33,623 nucleotides of DNA from an uncultured Verrucomicrobiales bacterium (GCA_949373085.1 CASICJ010000065.1:1-33623), one strand, 5' to 3'; counted from the stretch's first letter, positions 25,554-33,353 are shown. The notes: generated by a model from the sequence alone, not told the origin. Numbers and translations are program-made.

Positions 25554-28500
25554 CTAGCAAATCATGGAATTAAAAGAAGCCTGAAGGAACTTTTTAATTC
25601 GCTGACTCAGAAAATTCACTTTATCGGCCGGGAATCGCTCTGGAGAATATCTGAAATGCCATCCGAACCCCTTTCTGCTTCGTTGCGCATACAAGACCAA
25701 AGCAGGGTCATGAGGATCTGGAAACGAATCCTGCCCGTAAGCCGAATGCTTCATGATTGGGAAAGGTACATTTGAGCGAAAGGTATCATCCAGTCTTCCG
25801 CGATAGACAAAGCGCAACTTAGGAATGCTGATTTCTCCCATCCGTTCACGAACTACCTTGTTTTCAGACATGTAACGAAGCAATCCAAACCCGACCCCAT
25901 CGTTGGGAATGCCCGCCCGCGATTGTCGGACAGATTCGAAGAAATTAATCTTATCATCAGGGTGGGGAACCTTCACTAGATGTGGAAAATGGTGAACCAA
26001 CCATCCTACGGTGTGCTGAGGCTTGCTCTCACCATCCAAGTTACTCCGCCCATGGTGCTCTAATTCCACATAACAACAATCTTTGCCAGTAGCTTCAACC
26101 CAGCTGAAGGCTAATGCGGCTAAGAATAGGTCGTGTTGATTCTCGGCACTATTCCAACGCTTTAGGATATGATCAGCTTGATCTCCCGTTAGTTCGCCTT
26201 CGATGATTGAATCATCAGTGGTATCTTTTTCCTCGATCATTCTAGGAAAAAAACTATCTGAAGGCCAGCTGGCTTTTGCGGTGGATGCTAAGCTGACCCA
26301 GTAGTCGACTTCTGCCTCTAACTCTCTTGATTGTGCCAGTGAAGACTGGCGTCTTGCCCATGACCCAAAACTTGGTTCCGGTATCCTAAGAGGCGGATAA
26401 CCTTGACCTCTCTCGAGGGAATTCCAGCACTGGTTAAACTCCGATACCAGAGTGATAATTGATAGAGCATCAATTGCCAGATGATGGAAGGCAAGACAAA
26501 GCACCCCTCTCTCCTTGCTTCCCCGATCGTAAAGGAACGATCTGAGTAAAGGGCCTCTTTCCAAATCAAATCCTTTGCGTAACTCATCTTCCACGGCGGC
26601 AGCCCGCGCCTTCACCCGTTCACCTTTGAGGCCTCTCATGTTCAGTATTTCGAACTGAAGCAACATATCACTGTTAGCATGCTCTTGGTGCCATCTTTCC
26701 TCAAAGAAACGGAAACGGACGTTGAATGCGTCATGTCGAACAACCAACCATTCCAGGACTCGTCTTATCTGCTTGGGGCTAGCCTCCACAGGGGTCCGAA
26801 GAAGTAACATCACAAAGTTATCAGATGGAGCCTTCGCATTCTGCTGAAGTAGCTCCTGCTGAATGGGGAGCAAGGGAATCTCTCTCACTTCAGCCTTATT
26901 TATTAACTCGGCTTGGTTATCTCTCTTGAGCTCCTGATCCTGAAATGGGAGGGCAAGAAGGCACTTCTGGATAACCTCAGAAATTTCTTGGATCGTGTCG
27001 GAAGAAGTAAAGAGACCGGGATCAACCGATAGTTGAAACTCTGCTTCCAAGGTTAAATGCAGTTCAACTAGGGCTAATGAATCGAGTCCCAGTTGCTTTA
27101 CAGGGGTTCGCCTTTCTACAGCTGGCTCTTTGAGCCGCAAAAGGACAGACATCTGTCTTAAAAGATGCGTTTCCAGCAGCTCAATCTGCTGCTTATAGGG
27201 TGATGTTTCTAAATCTTCTAGCAACCTCCACCTTTTTAGTGTTTCACCCTGTTTGGCTTCAGGCAAAAAAAGCTGAGCGCTCACGCTGGAATAGGCTTGC
27301 TCTTCAGAGAGCCCCGAGCCAACTCCCCGATATGAAGTAAGGTCTAATCTAGTGAGAGGGTTTAATAGGTCATCCCGGTAAGATTGCGCGCAGGCTGATC
27401 GGCGCAGTTTCCCACTAGTTGTCTTTGGAAGCGTGCCTTGCTTTAGCAGGACTACAGAAACAACCTGTAATCCCAGCTCCTCACCAACTGCAGCTTGGAT
27501 CCGCTGCATCACGTCATCCAAGTCCGCCTCTCGAATCTGGGTTCTACTGATTTCACAGACGACAGCTATCTGTTCGCTGTCATTTTGCTCGATCATAAAA
27601 GCACAGGCACCATTGGACATGACCGCCGGATGGGCTGTTTCACATGCCTGTTCAATGTCCTGCGGATAATAATTCAGGCCCCGCACAATAATCAGGTCCT
27701 TAAGCCGACCAGTTAGATACAATTCGTTTTTATGGACAAAGCCGAGATCCCCAGTCTTCAGAAAGCTTTTTGAAATCCCATCTTCAGCCCTGTCAGCAAA
27801 TGCTTCCTGAGTTGCTTGCCAGTTATTCCAGTAACCAGAGCAAACGCTCGAACCCGAAATCCAGATTTCGCCTACCTGGTTGGCTGGGGTAGTAGATCCC
27901 GTTTGGGTATTTACGATCCTAAAATCAAAATCATCAGCGATTTGCCCAGCGCTCACAAGCATTCGCTCCTGCAAATCTTCCTGAGCTGGATTGTAACCCT
28001 CTTCACTAAGAGGCACCACGAGGCCTTGCTCCAGATCCATTTTGCTGAATCTCCCAATCAACGGTTCGGTTTGAGGTGTCTTTCCAGATACCCATAATGT
28101 TGCCTCCGCCAAGCCGTAGCATGGCTGCATCGCAAAACTCTTGAATCCACAATCGGCAAAAGCATTTGAAAAACGATTTAGCGTTTCGTAGCGAATGGGC
28201 TCCGCACCATTCAGGGCTGCCTCCCAGCTGGCAAGATTAAGCTCGGCACGCTGCTCTTGCGAGATACGACTGGCACACAGGTCATAGGCAAAGTTCGGAG
28301 CGGCGCTGATGGTTCCGCTGTAGCGCGTTATTGCTTCAAGCCAGCAGAATGGGTGAAAAATAAATTGGTTAGGAGACATATGGGCAACCATAAAGCCCGC
28401 ATATACCGGGAGGAGAATGCAGGTTAATCCCATGTCGTGGTAAGGCGGCAACCAGTTGATCCCGACAGAATCCTCCGAGACGCGAGTGGCGGTCGCGATA

Positions 28501-29072
28501 GTTTTAAGGTTAGTTAAAAAATTCCCATGAGTCAGGATAACGCCTTTCGGTGAACCAGTAGACCCTGAAGTATACTGCACCAAGGCGACGTCCGTGTCCG
28601 ACAATTCAGGTTCAGTCCAATCTCCTTCTCCATCGCGAGCTATGAAGTCAAGATCAAGACATGGGATTCCTTGAGGCGCCATCCGCTCCGCAGTCGCGAG
28701 CGATTTCCCGCTGCCAACAAGAACCGTGGGGCGAGCATTTTCAACTATGCGCAAAAACCGACTTGAAGTCTTCGAAGTCTCCCTGGGGGCCGGAGGGTAA
28801 TTGGGAACTACGATTGCCCCCGCATAAAAGCAGCCGAAAAGCGTTGCCATAAAGCGCAACCCAGGTGGCTCCAGCAGAAGCACAGGCTGACCTACAACAT
28901 TATACTCAGATAGAGTGGCTGCAATAGCTCTCGCCTCGCGATCCAGTTGCCCGTAAGTCAGCCGGGATTCTTGTAGATCATTCCCAGTCAGAAAAATAAA
29001 AGCTACCCGGTCAGGATCAACTGTCGCCCTGTGTCGCAACATATGAACCAGCGATTTGAAGTCTGAAATCAT
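25554..29072 (-). CDS. Fatty acyl-AMP ligase - acyl carrier protein - condensation domain protein (FAAL-ACP-C)
   Basis: This 1172-residue NRPS-like protein starts with a fatty acyl-AMP ligase (about 1-590): P-loop YTSGSTGSPKG (167-177), WLPPYHDMGL (207-216), SAAPNFAYDLC, NGAEPIR, YGLAEATLWVSGK, and the A10-type Lys in PKTTSGKLRR (near 560). A carrier domain follows (about 625-700) with the phosphopantetheine Ser665 in LGLDSLALVEL. The condensation domain (about 725-1172) has H863-H864-L-A-I-D868-A in place of HHxxxDG; the catalytic second His is present and the final Gly is Ala. It should activate a fatty acid with ATP, load it on the ACP and transfer it to an amine acceptor. There is no amino-acid adenylation domain or further carrier, so the acceptor must come from elsewhere. 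It is the first gene of the export operon. A phosphopantetheinyl transferase would be needed in trans. Confidence 0.9.
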   Translation of the reverse strand: MISDFKSLVHMLRHRATVDPDRVAFIFLTGNDLQESRLTYGQLDREARAIAATLSEYNVVGQPVLLLEPPGLRFMATLFGCFYAGAIVVPNYPPAPRETSKTSSRFLRIVENARPTVLVGSGKSLATAERMAPQGIPCLDLDFIARDGEGDWTEPELSDTDVALVQYTSGSTGSPKGVILTHGNFLTNLKTIATATRVSEDSVGINWLPPYHDMGLTCILLPVYAGFMVAHMSPNQFIFHPFCWLEAITRYSGTISAAPNFAYDLCASRISQEQRAELNLASWEAALNGAEPIRYETLNRFSNAFADCGFKSFAMQPCYGLAEATLWVSGKTPQTEPLIGRFSKMDLEQGLVVPLSEEGYNPAQEDLQERMLVSAGQIADDFDFRIVNTQTGSTTPANQVGEIWISGSSVCSGYWNNWQATQEAFADRAEDGISKSFLKTGDLGFVHKNELYLTGRLKDLIIVRGLNYYPQDIEQACETAHPAVMSNGACAFMIEQNDSEQIAVVCEISRTQIREADLDDVMQRIQAAVGEELGLQVVSVVLLKQGTLPKTTSGKLRRSACAQSYRDDLLNPLTRLDLTSYRGVGSGLSEEQAYSSVSAQLFLPEAKQGETLKRWRLLEDLETSPYKQQIELLETHLLRQMSVLLRLKEPAVERRTPVKQLGLDSLALVELHLTLEAEFQLSVDPGLFTSSDTIQEISEVIQKCLLALPFQDQELKRDNQAELINKAEVREIPLLPIQQELLQQNAKAPSDNFVMLLLRTPVEASPKQIRRVLEWLVVRHDAFNVRFRFFEERWHQEHANSDMLLQFEILNMRGLKGERVKARAAAVEDELRKGFDLERGPLLRSFLYDRGSKERGVLCLAFHHLAIDALSIITLVSEFNQCWNSLERGQGYPPLRIPEPSFGSWARRQSSLAQSRELEAEVDYWVSLASTAKASWPSDSFFPRMIEEKDTTDDSIIEGELTGDQADHILKRWNSAENQHDLFLAALAFSWVEATGKDCCYVELEHHGRSNLDGESKPQHTVGWLVHHFPHLVKVPHPDDKINFFESVRQSRAGIPNDGVGFGLLRYMSENKVVRERMGEISIPKLRFVYRGRLDDTFRSNVPFPIMKHSAYGQDSFPDPHDPALVLYAQRSRKGFGWHFRYSPERFPADKVNFLSQRIKKFLQASFNSMIC

Positions 29073-29594
29073 ATTTTGTTGCGCATATCTAAGGGATAAG
29101 AATTTCCCAAAATCTAGTTAGGCGGCGATTACAGAAGGCTGAAAAAACCATTTAGAGGTAAGCTCTCAACTTCTTCGTCAACTTTGACACCAGACTCTTC
29201 TGCAAAGACCATAGGAGATAAAAAACATACAATTAAGCACCCGAATTTTTTCACATCCCCATGCTATCCCCCTCTCCGCTCACAACTAAAGCCTAAAACT
29301 TCTTCCACCACCTTCCATCTAAGGCTCACCACGCTAGCGGGGGAACACATTGCGCGCGTGCTAGACACTATGGAGAGAGATTTCCTGGTCCTAATAAAGG
29401 TGCGACTGAGACTGGTTTGTTATCCTCTGGTCCAAAGGGGACTTCAAAGCCCTCCCATCAAAAGCATTTTCCTAGCAATGTGTAGCTAAAACCACCTATT
29501 TTGACAATTTTGGTAGGACTTTCTTATTGAGTTGTTACTGGCGCATTCATCGAATTTATTGCCTTAAAAGATCAAACATGTTCATCATGACCAC
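29073..29594. promoter_or_regulatory. 522-nt divergent regulatory region between export operon and coiled-coil/cyclase genes
   Basis: No gene is called; an open frame at 29184-29489 has no family resemblance. The region must hold the promoter of the six-gene minus-strand operon and that of the plus-strand genes. A consensus-like TTGACA occurs at 29501-29506, but the best -10 match downstream (TCTTAT, 29522-29527) is spaced at only 15 nt, so the promoter call is weak. An 8-bp palindrome CGCTAGCG lies at 29332-29339. Confidence 0.4.
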
Positions 29595-29921
29595 ATGGTA
29601 AGGAAAAAAAGTAATGATCAACACCAATTGATTATTGGTGATCTTCAAGCCACAATCTTAGCCCTAAGGGAACGCTTAGAGGAATCTGCATATGAAGTGA
29701 AAAGAGCAGAGCAGAGCGCCATACTCTCTGCAGCTGATGAGATTCAGCAGTTAAAAAATACGGCTTCGAGCCTTCGGAGTGAGTTGGAAAGTTTGCAATT
29801 TGAAAAAGACGCGGCAGTTCAGCGTGAGGTTCAGAGATCTGCTGATGAGATTCAGCAATTAAAAAACACGGCCTCGAGCCTTCGGAGTGAATTAGAAAAA
29901 GTAAATAAGGGCCGTGCGTAA
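29595..29921 (+). CDS. Small coiled-coil protein with an internal duplication
   Basis: This 108-residue, strongly charged, helical protein has heptad-like spacing throughout (IIGDLQATILALRERLEES, then the repeats). The 19-residue block ADEIQQLKNTASSLRSELE occurs exactly twice, at 47-65 and 83-101, a 36-residue (108-nt) period, and the DNA is also nearly identical. There is no catalytic motif and no membrane segment. It lies 78 nt upstream of the GAF cyclase on the same strand, and that cyclase also begins with a short coiled coil (about 10-35). The protein may be an oligomerisation partner for the cyclase. Function is otherwise unknown. Confidence 0.65.
   Translation: MVRKKSNDQHQLIIGDLQATILALRERLEESAYEVKRAEQSAILSAADEIQQLKNTASSLRSELESLQFEKDAAVQREVQRSADEIQQLKNTASSLRSELEKVNKGRA
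29733..29897 (+). repeat. 108-nt-period internal direct repeat
   Basis: Two 57-nt blocks, 29733-29789 and 29841-29897, encode identical 19-residue peptides and differ at only a few synonymous positions. The spacing of 108 nt (36 codons) keeps the reading frame and the coiled-coil register approximately intact. This points to a recent in-frame duplication. Confidence 0.75.
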
Positions 29922-29999
29922 GGTGCATTTTTAAACATGTAATCAAGGACCTAGTATCATGGGCAAAGCTGTCAAAAATCCCGGAATGGTTTTTAAAAG

Positions 30000-32324
30000 A
30001 TGAAAAAAAATACAATCATTAGCGATAGTCGAGATTTAGCCAAGCAGCTTCAAAAGTCGGAAGCCAAACTTGAGCGCGCGGAATTGCTTTTGGCAATTAA
30101 TCGAAAAATCGCAGCATTAACTAGTCTCAATGAAATTTTGAGCTGTCTCATAGAAGAGACCATCTCGGAGTTGGATGCAGACAGGGGCAGTCTTTTTCTG
30201 AATGATCCTGCCACTGGTGAACTATACTCTAGGATAGCTCATGGAGATTTGACCCGAGAAATACGTTTTCTCAACACCTCTGGTATAGCGGGGGCCATTT
30301 ATCACTCCGGCGTTGGTGAGATCATTCATGACGCGAGTGCTGACGTCAGGTTTAATTCCTCCATCGACACTTCGACAGGCTTTAAAACTAAAAACATTGT
30401 CTGTGCTCCAATAAAGACTGCAAAGAACGAGGTCATTGGGGTCATTCAGGTTTTGAACAAACGAAAAGGTCGTTTTACAAAATCAGACTTAAGAACTGTT
30501 GCTGCGATTACTGAACAGGCGACGATAACATTACAAAACGCAGAGGGAAATGAGAAGCAGGTAGCAGCTCGCCAAAAGGAGTTACAATTTTTAAACATTG
30601 TTTCAGATGTCACAGCGGAACTTGAACTTGATAATCTGCTGCAGAAGATAATGACAGAAGCCACAAAAATGCTTAATGCCGACCGCGCAACATTGTTTCT
30701 GAATGACTTTAAAACGAGCGAACTTTTCTCGAGAGTAGCCATGGGAGATGGCGTGGGAGAAATCAGGTTACCCAATGACGCTGGAATTGCTGGAACGGTT
30801 TACCAATCAAAAAAGACGATAAATATACCCTATGCCTATGCAGATCTGCGCTTTAATCCCTCCTTTGACAAAAAGACGGGATATTTCACAAGATCAATAC
30901 TTTGTGTTCCTATTTTGAACAAAGAGGGATTGTGTATTGGCTGCACTCAAGTTTTAAATAGGAAGGGAGGAAAGTTTACTGAAGAGGACGAGTCGCGCCT
31001 AAGAGCTTTTACTCAGCAGGTCGCAATCGCGCTAGAAAACGCCCAATTGTTTGAGGATGTTGCCAAAGAAAGAATTTACAGTCACTCAATGCTTGAAAGT
31101 ATGTCGAATGGAGTGGTCACCATCAATGATGAAGGGAAGATAATCACTTGCAACAAGGCAGGACTAAAAATTCTTAAAGTGCCACAAAGTGAAATTATTG
31201 ATAAACTAGCTGAACATTTCTTTTCTGGCGACCGAGCATGGATGCTAGAGAAAATTCGTCAGTGTAATGAGACAAAGGAAAATATATTGTTGATGGATGT
31301 CACTTTTGAAGTTGGTAACGAGGAAAAAGAAACAGTTTCTTCCAATGTGAGTTTTTTGCCACTCGAAAGTGAGGATCCTGATGGCCGGATGGAGAAGGGT
31401 GCTGGTCACTTAGGCACCCTAATAGTCATCGAGGACATCTCCGACGAAAAGAGAATGAAGTCTACCATGTCTAGATATATTGACCCCGGTATCGCAGATC
31501 AATTAATGTCGCAGGGCACCGACATCATGGGGGGTCAGGAAACTTTAGCGACAGTCCTTTTTTCTGATGTGCGAAGCTTTACAACAATAACTGAAACTCT
31601 TGGTGCCCAGGGTACAGTTGCACTTCTAAACGAATATTTCGACATAATGGTCGAGGCAATAACGGAACAAGGCGGCATGGTTGATAAATTTATCGGTGAT
31701 GCAATTATGGCAGGCTTTGGAATCCCAATCGCCAATGAAGATGATGAAGATAGAGGCGTACGTGCAGCAATTAACATGATCAAGCGCTTGTGGGAATGGA
31801 ATGTCAAAAGGGAGAATGAGGGTAAAATACCCATCGACATGGGATTGGGGCTAAACACCGATAAAGTAGTCTCGGGCAACATCGGGTCTTCAAAAAGAAT
31901 GGACTACACGATGATTGGTGACGGGGTGAATTTAGCCGCTAGGTTGGAAAGCGCGTGTAAATCATATTCGGCGAAAATTTTAATAAGTGATTTTACCTAT
32001 CAGCGTCTTAAGGGCACGTATCAAACGAGATACATTGATGATGTTATTGTTAAAGGAAAAACAGAACCAGTTGGGGTTAGAGAGGTTTTAGATTTTCATT
32101 CCAAGGACACTTTTCCTAATCTTATGGATAGTGTGAATCACTTTAATGAAGGTCGTATCTCCTTTAAAATTGGTGATTGGGATAAGGCAATTAAATCGTT
32201 CAGTGAGTGTCTTAAATGCAACCAAGCAGACGAACTATCAAACACGTATATAGAACGGTGTACGACCATGAAGAAGAAAGATCCCAAAGAGTGGGATGGT
32301 GTATGGGTCATGACATCAAAATGA
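30000..32324 (+). CDS. GAF-GAF-PAS class III adenylate cyclase (CyaB-like architecture)
   Basis: This 774-residue soluble cyclase has GAF1 (about 40-180), GAF2 (about 205-348), a PAS-like domain (about 360-480) and a catalytic domain (about 512-695), followed by a short TPR-like tail (about 705-755). Cyclase residues are D523 (FSDVRSFT), K563 and D567 (DKFIGDAIMAGFG), D635 (MDYTMIGD), N644 and R648 (NLAARLE). The Lys/Asp pair indicates ATP and thus cAMP. The architecture parallels cyanobacterial CyaB1/CyaB2, whose GAF domains bind cAMP. GAF2 keeps an NKFDE-like pattern: N320-R321, F326, D330-E331; GAF1 has N153-K154 and F159 but Leu in place of Glu. It has no membrane segment. It sits between the precursor array and the export operon, transcribed oppositely. 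Confidence 0.9.
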   Translation: MKKNTIISDSRDLAKQLQKSEAKLERAELLLAINRKIAALTSLNEILSCLIEETISELDADRGSLFLNDPATGELYSRIAHGDLTREIRFLNTSGIAGAIYHSGVGEIIHDASADVRFNSSIDTSTGFKTKNIVCAPIKTAKNEVIGVIQVLNKRKGRFTKSDLRTVAAITEQATITLQNAEGNEKQVAARQKELQFLNIVSDVTAELELDNLLQKIMTEATKMLNADRATLFLNDFKTSELFSRVAMGDGVGEIRLPNDAGIAGTVYQSKKTINIPYAYADLRFNPSFDKKTGYFTRSILCVPILNKEGLCIGCTQVLNRKGGKFTEEDESRLRAFTQQVAIALENAQLFEDVAKERIYSHSMLESMSNGVVTINDEGKIITCNKAGLKILKVPQSEIIDKLAEHFFSGDRAWMLEKIRQCNETKENILLMDVTFEVGNEEKETVSSNVSFLPLESEDPDGRMEKGAGHLGTLIVIEDISDEKRMKSTMSRYIDPGIADQLMSQGTDIMGGQETLATVLFSDVRSFTTITETLGAQGTVALLNEYFDIMVEAITEQGGMVDKFIGDAIMAGFGIPIANEDDEDRGVRAAINMIKRLWEWNVKRENEGKIPIDMGLGLNTDKVVSGNIGSSKRMDYTMIGDGVNLAARLESACKSYSAKILISDFTYQRLKGTYQTRYIDDVIVKGKTEPVGVREVLDFHSKDTFPNLMDSVNHFNEGRISFKIGDWDKAIKSFSECLKCNQADELSNTYIERCTTMKKKDPKEWDGVWVMTSK

Positions 32325-32363
32325 GTTTGAAGAGAGGTGGTAAAAAATCATTAAAGGTCAGCC

Positions 32364-32596
32364 CTAACTTGCATGGACCCCATGATTGACGGCACAGCCA
32401 CCACTCACCAAATCTAACTCAAAGTCAGTCAGTCCTTCGTCAGATTCCTTTAGTTCTTCCCAGCCGGTTTCCATTTCTTCTTGTGTGAACTCGTAACCGT
32501 TTTCTTTGGCTAAAGCGACGAGGTCAGCACCAGCTTTTCCTGTAAGTCAGCGTTGTCTGCTACTGCTTGGCGGAAGTTTGTCAGTGTCTCGTTTAT
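32364..32596 (-). pseudogene. Decayed fourth Nif11-leader precursor with a different core
   Basis: This copy is clearly homologous to the three intact precursors. Its start codon is ATA (32594-32596) where the others have ATG, and 7 nt are missing after the CAGGAAAA block (near 32545), which shifts the frame. Past the deletion the leader is still readable to DLVSGG. The core then differs from the others: CAVNHGVHAS before TAG. The length is 233 nt against an expected 240. It is last in the array. It is a recent pseudogene, because the leader outside these lesions is almost unchanged. Confidence 0.82.
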
Positions 32597-32616
32597 TGAT
32601 TTTTGGGGTTTTTGGG

Positions 32617-32847
32617 TTAGCATCCCCCTCGGCTCCGAGTGCCACCACTCACAACATCCAATTCAAAGTCAGTCAGCTCTTCGTCGGATTTCTGTAACTC
32701 TTCCCAGCCGGTTTCTAGTTCTTCTTGTGTGAACTCAAAGCCGTTTTCTTTACCGAGTGCCACAAGGTCAGCACCTGCTTTTACTTTTTCCTGCAAGTCA
32801 GCGCTGCCTGCTACTGCTTGGCGGAAGTTTGTCAGTGTTTCGTTCAT
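32617..32847 (-). CDS. Nif11-leader RiPP precursor, core TRSRGGC
   Basis: This 76-residue precursor has a 69-residue Nif11-type leader (MNETLTNFRQAVAGSADLQE..., then ADLVALGKENGFEFTQEEL) ending ELDVVSGG, the double-Gly site for the C39 exporter. The predicted core is seven residues, TRSRGGC. No Ser/Thr/Cys-rich lanthipeptide-like core is present. It is third in transcription order in the array. The short spacer before its ATG is A/C-rich without a Shine-Dalgarno. The leader family is clear; whether the core is modified is unknown. Confidence 0.88.
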   Translation of the reverse strand: MNETLTNFRQAVAGSADLQEKVKAGADLVALGKENGFEFTQEELETGWEELQKSDEELTDFELDVVSGGTRSRGGC

Positions 32848-32868
32848 TGGTTTTTGGGATTTTTTGGG

Positions 32869-33102
32869 TTAGCATCCACTGCCGCGACGTCCTTTACCCC
32901 CACTCACCACATCCAACTCAAAGTCAGTCAGGCCTTCATCAGATTCCTGCAACTCTTCCCAGCCGCTCTCCAGTTCTTCTTGGGTGAACTCAAAGCCACT
33001 TTCTTTGGCTAAAGCGACAAGGTCTGCACCGGCTTTTACCTTTTCTTGCAGGTCAGCGTTATCAGCTACTGCTTTGCGGAAGTTTGTCAGTGTTTCGTTC
33101 AT
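32869..33102 (-). CDS. Nif11-leader RiPP precursor, core KGRRGSGC
   Basis: This precursor is 77 residues when started at the MNETL Met (33102), which is conserved in all copies. An in-frame ATG at 33129 would add MLTQKPQKS, but this only translates the intergenic spacer and overlaps the upstream stop. The leader (69 residues) ends ELDVVSGG and the core is eight residues, KGRRGSGC, the only one with Lys (at core position 1). Thus the first free amine after cleavage would carry both alpha and epsilon amino groups, both possible acylation sites. It is second in transcription order. Confidence 0.88.
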   Translation of the reverse strand: MNETLTNFRKAVADNADLQEKVKAGADLVALAKESGFEFTQEELESGWEELQESDEGLTDFELDVVSGGKGRRGSGC

Positions 33103-33122
33103 TGATTTTTGGGGTTTTTGGG

Positions 33123-33353
33123 TTAACATCCACCCCTGCCGCGAGCCCCACCAGCCACCACATCCAACTCAAAGTCAGTAAGGCCTTCATCAGATTCCTG
33201 TAGCTCTTCCCAGCCGGTCTCTAGCTCTTCTTGGGTGAACTCGTAACCGTTGTCTTTACCTAGTGCGACAAGGTCAGCACCTGCTTTTACCTTTTCTTGC
33301 AGGTCAGCGTTATCAGCTACTGCGTTCCTGAATTTTGTAAGTGTCTCATTCAT
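33123..33353 (-). CDS. Nif11-leader RiPP precursor, core ARGRGGC
   Basis: This first gene of the array is 76 residues from the conserved MNETL start (33353). An upstream in-frame ATG at 33383 adds MRLADSHRLE, which is absent from the paralogues and less likely. The leader differs from the others at a few sites (GKDNGYEFTQEEL) and ends ELDVVAGG. The core is ARGRGGC. Like the others, the core is basic and ends in a free Cys. The C39 exporter gene at 21472-23661 is the obvious processing partner. Confidence 0.88.
   Translation of the reverse strand: MNETLTKFRNAVADNADLQEKVKAGADLVALGKDNGYEFTQEELETGWEELQESDEGLTDFELDVVAGGARGRGGC

Larger units (their letters stand above)
32364..33353 (-). repeat. 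Tandem array of four precursor genes (about 251-255 bp period)
   Basis: Start-to-start distances are 251, 255 and 251 nt. Leaders are nearly identical in DNA and protein while the 7-10 residues after Gly-Gly vary, a pattern typical of diversifying peptide families. Every gap is 20-25 nt and follows the previous stop as TAACCCAAAAA... up to the ATG. Confidence 0.85.

Noticed and set aside
25554..29072. FAAL-ACP-C as the start of a conventional NRPS/PKS assembly line
   Set aside because: No adenylation, ketosynthase, further carrier or thioesterase domain follows. The downstream genes are export genes, so a classical assembly line is not supported within this window.
29184..29489. Plus-strand open frame of 101 codons between the FAAL and coiled-coil genes
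   Set aside because: It has no recognisable domain, has uneven composition, and lies in a divergent promoter region. It is judged spurious.
33103..33129. Alternative upstream ATG for the second precursor (MLTQKPQKS extension)
   Set aside because: The nine codons are the translated A/C-rich spacer and overlap the preceding stop. The paralogues start at MNETL.
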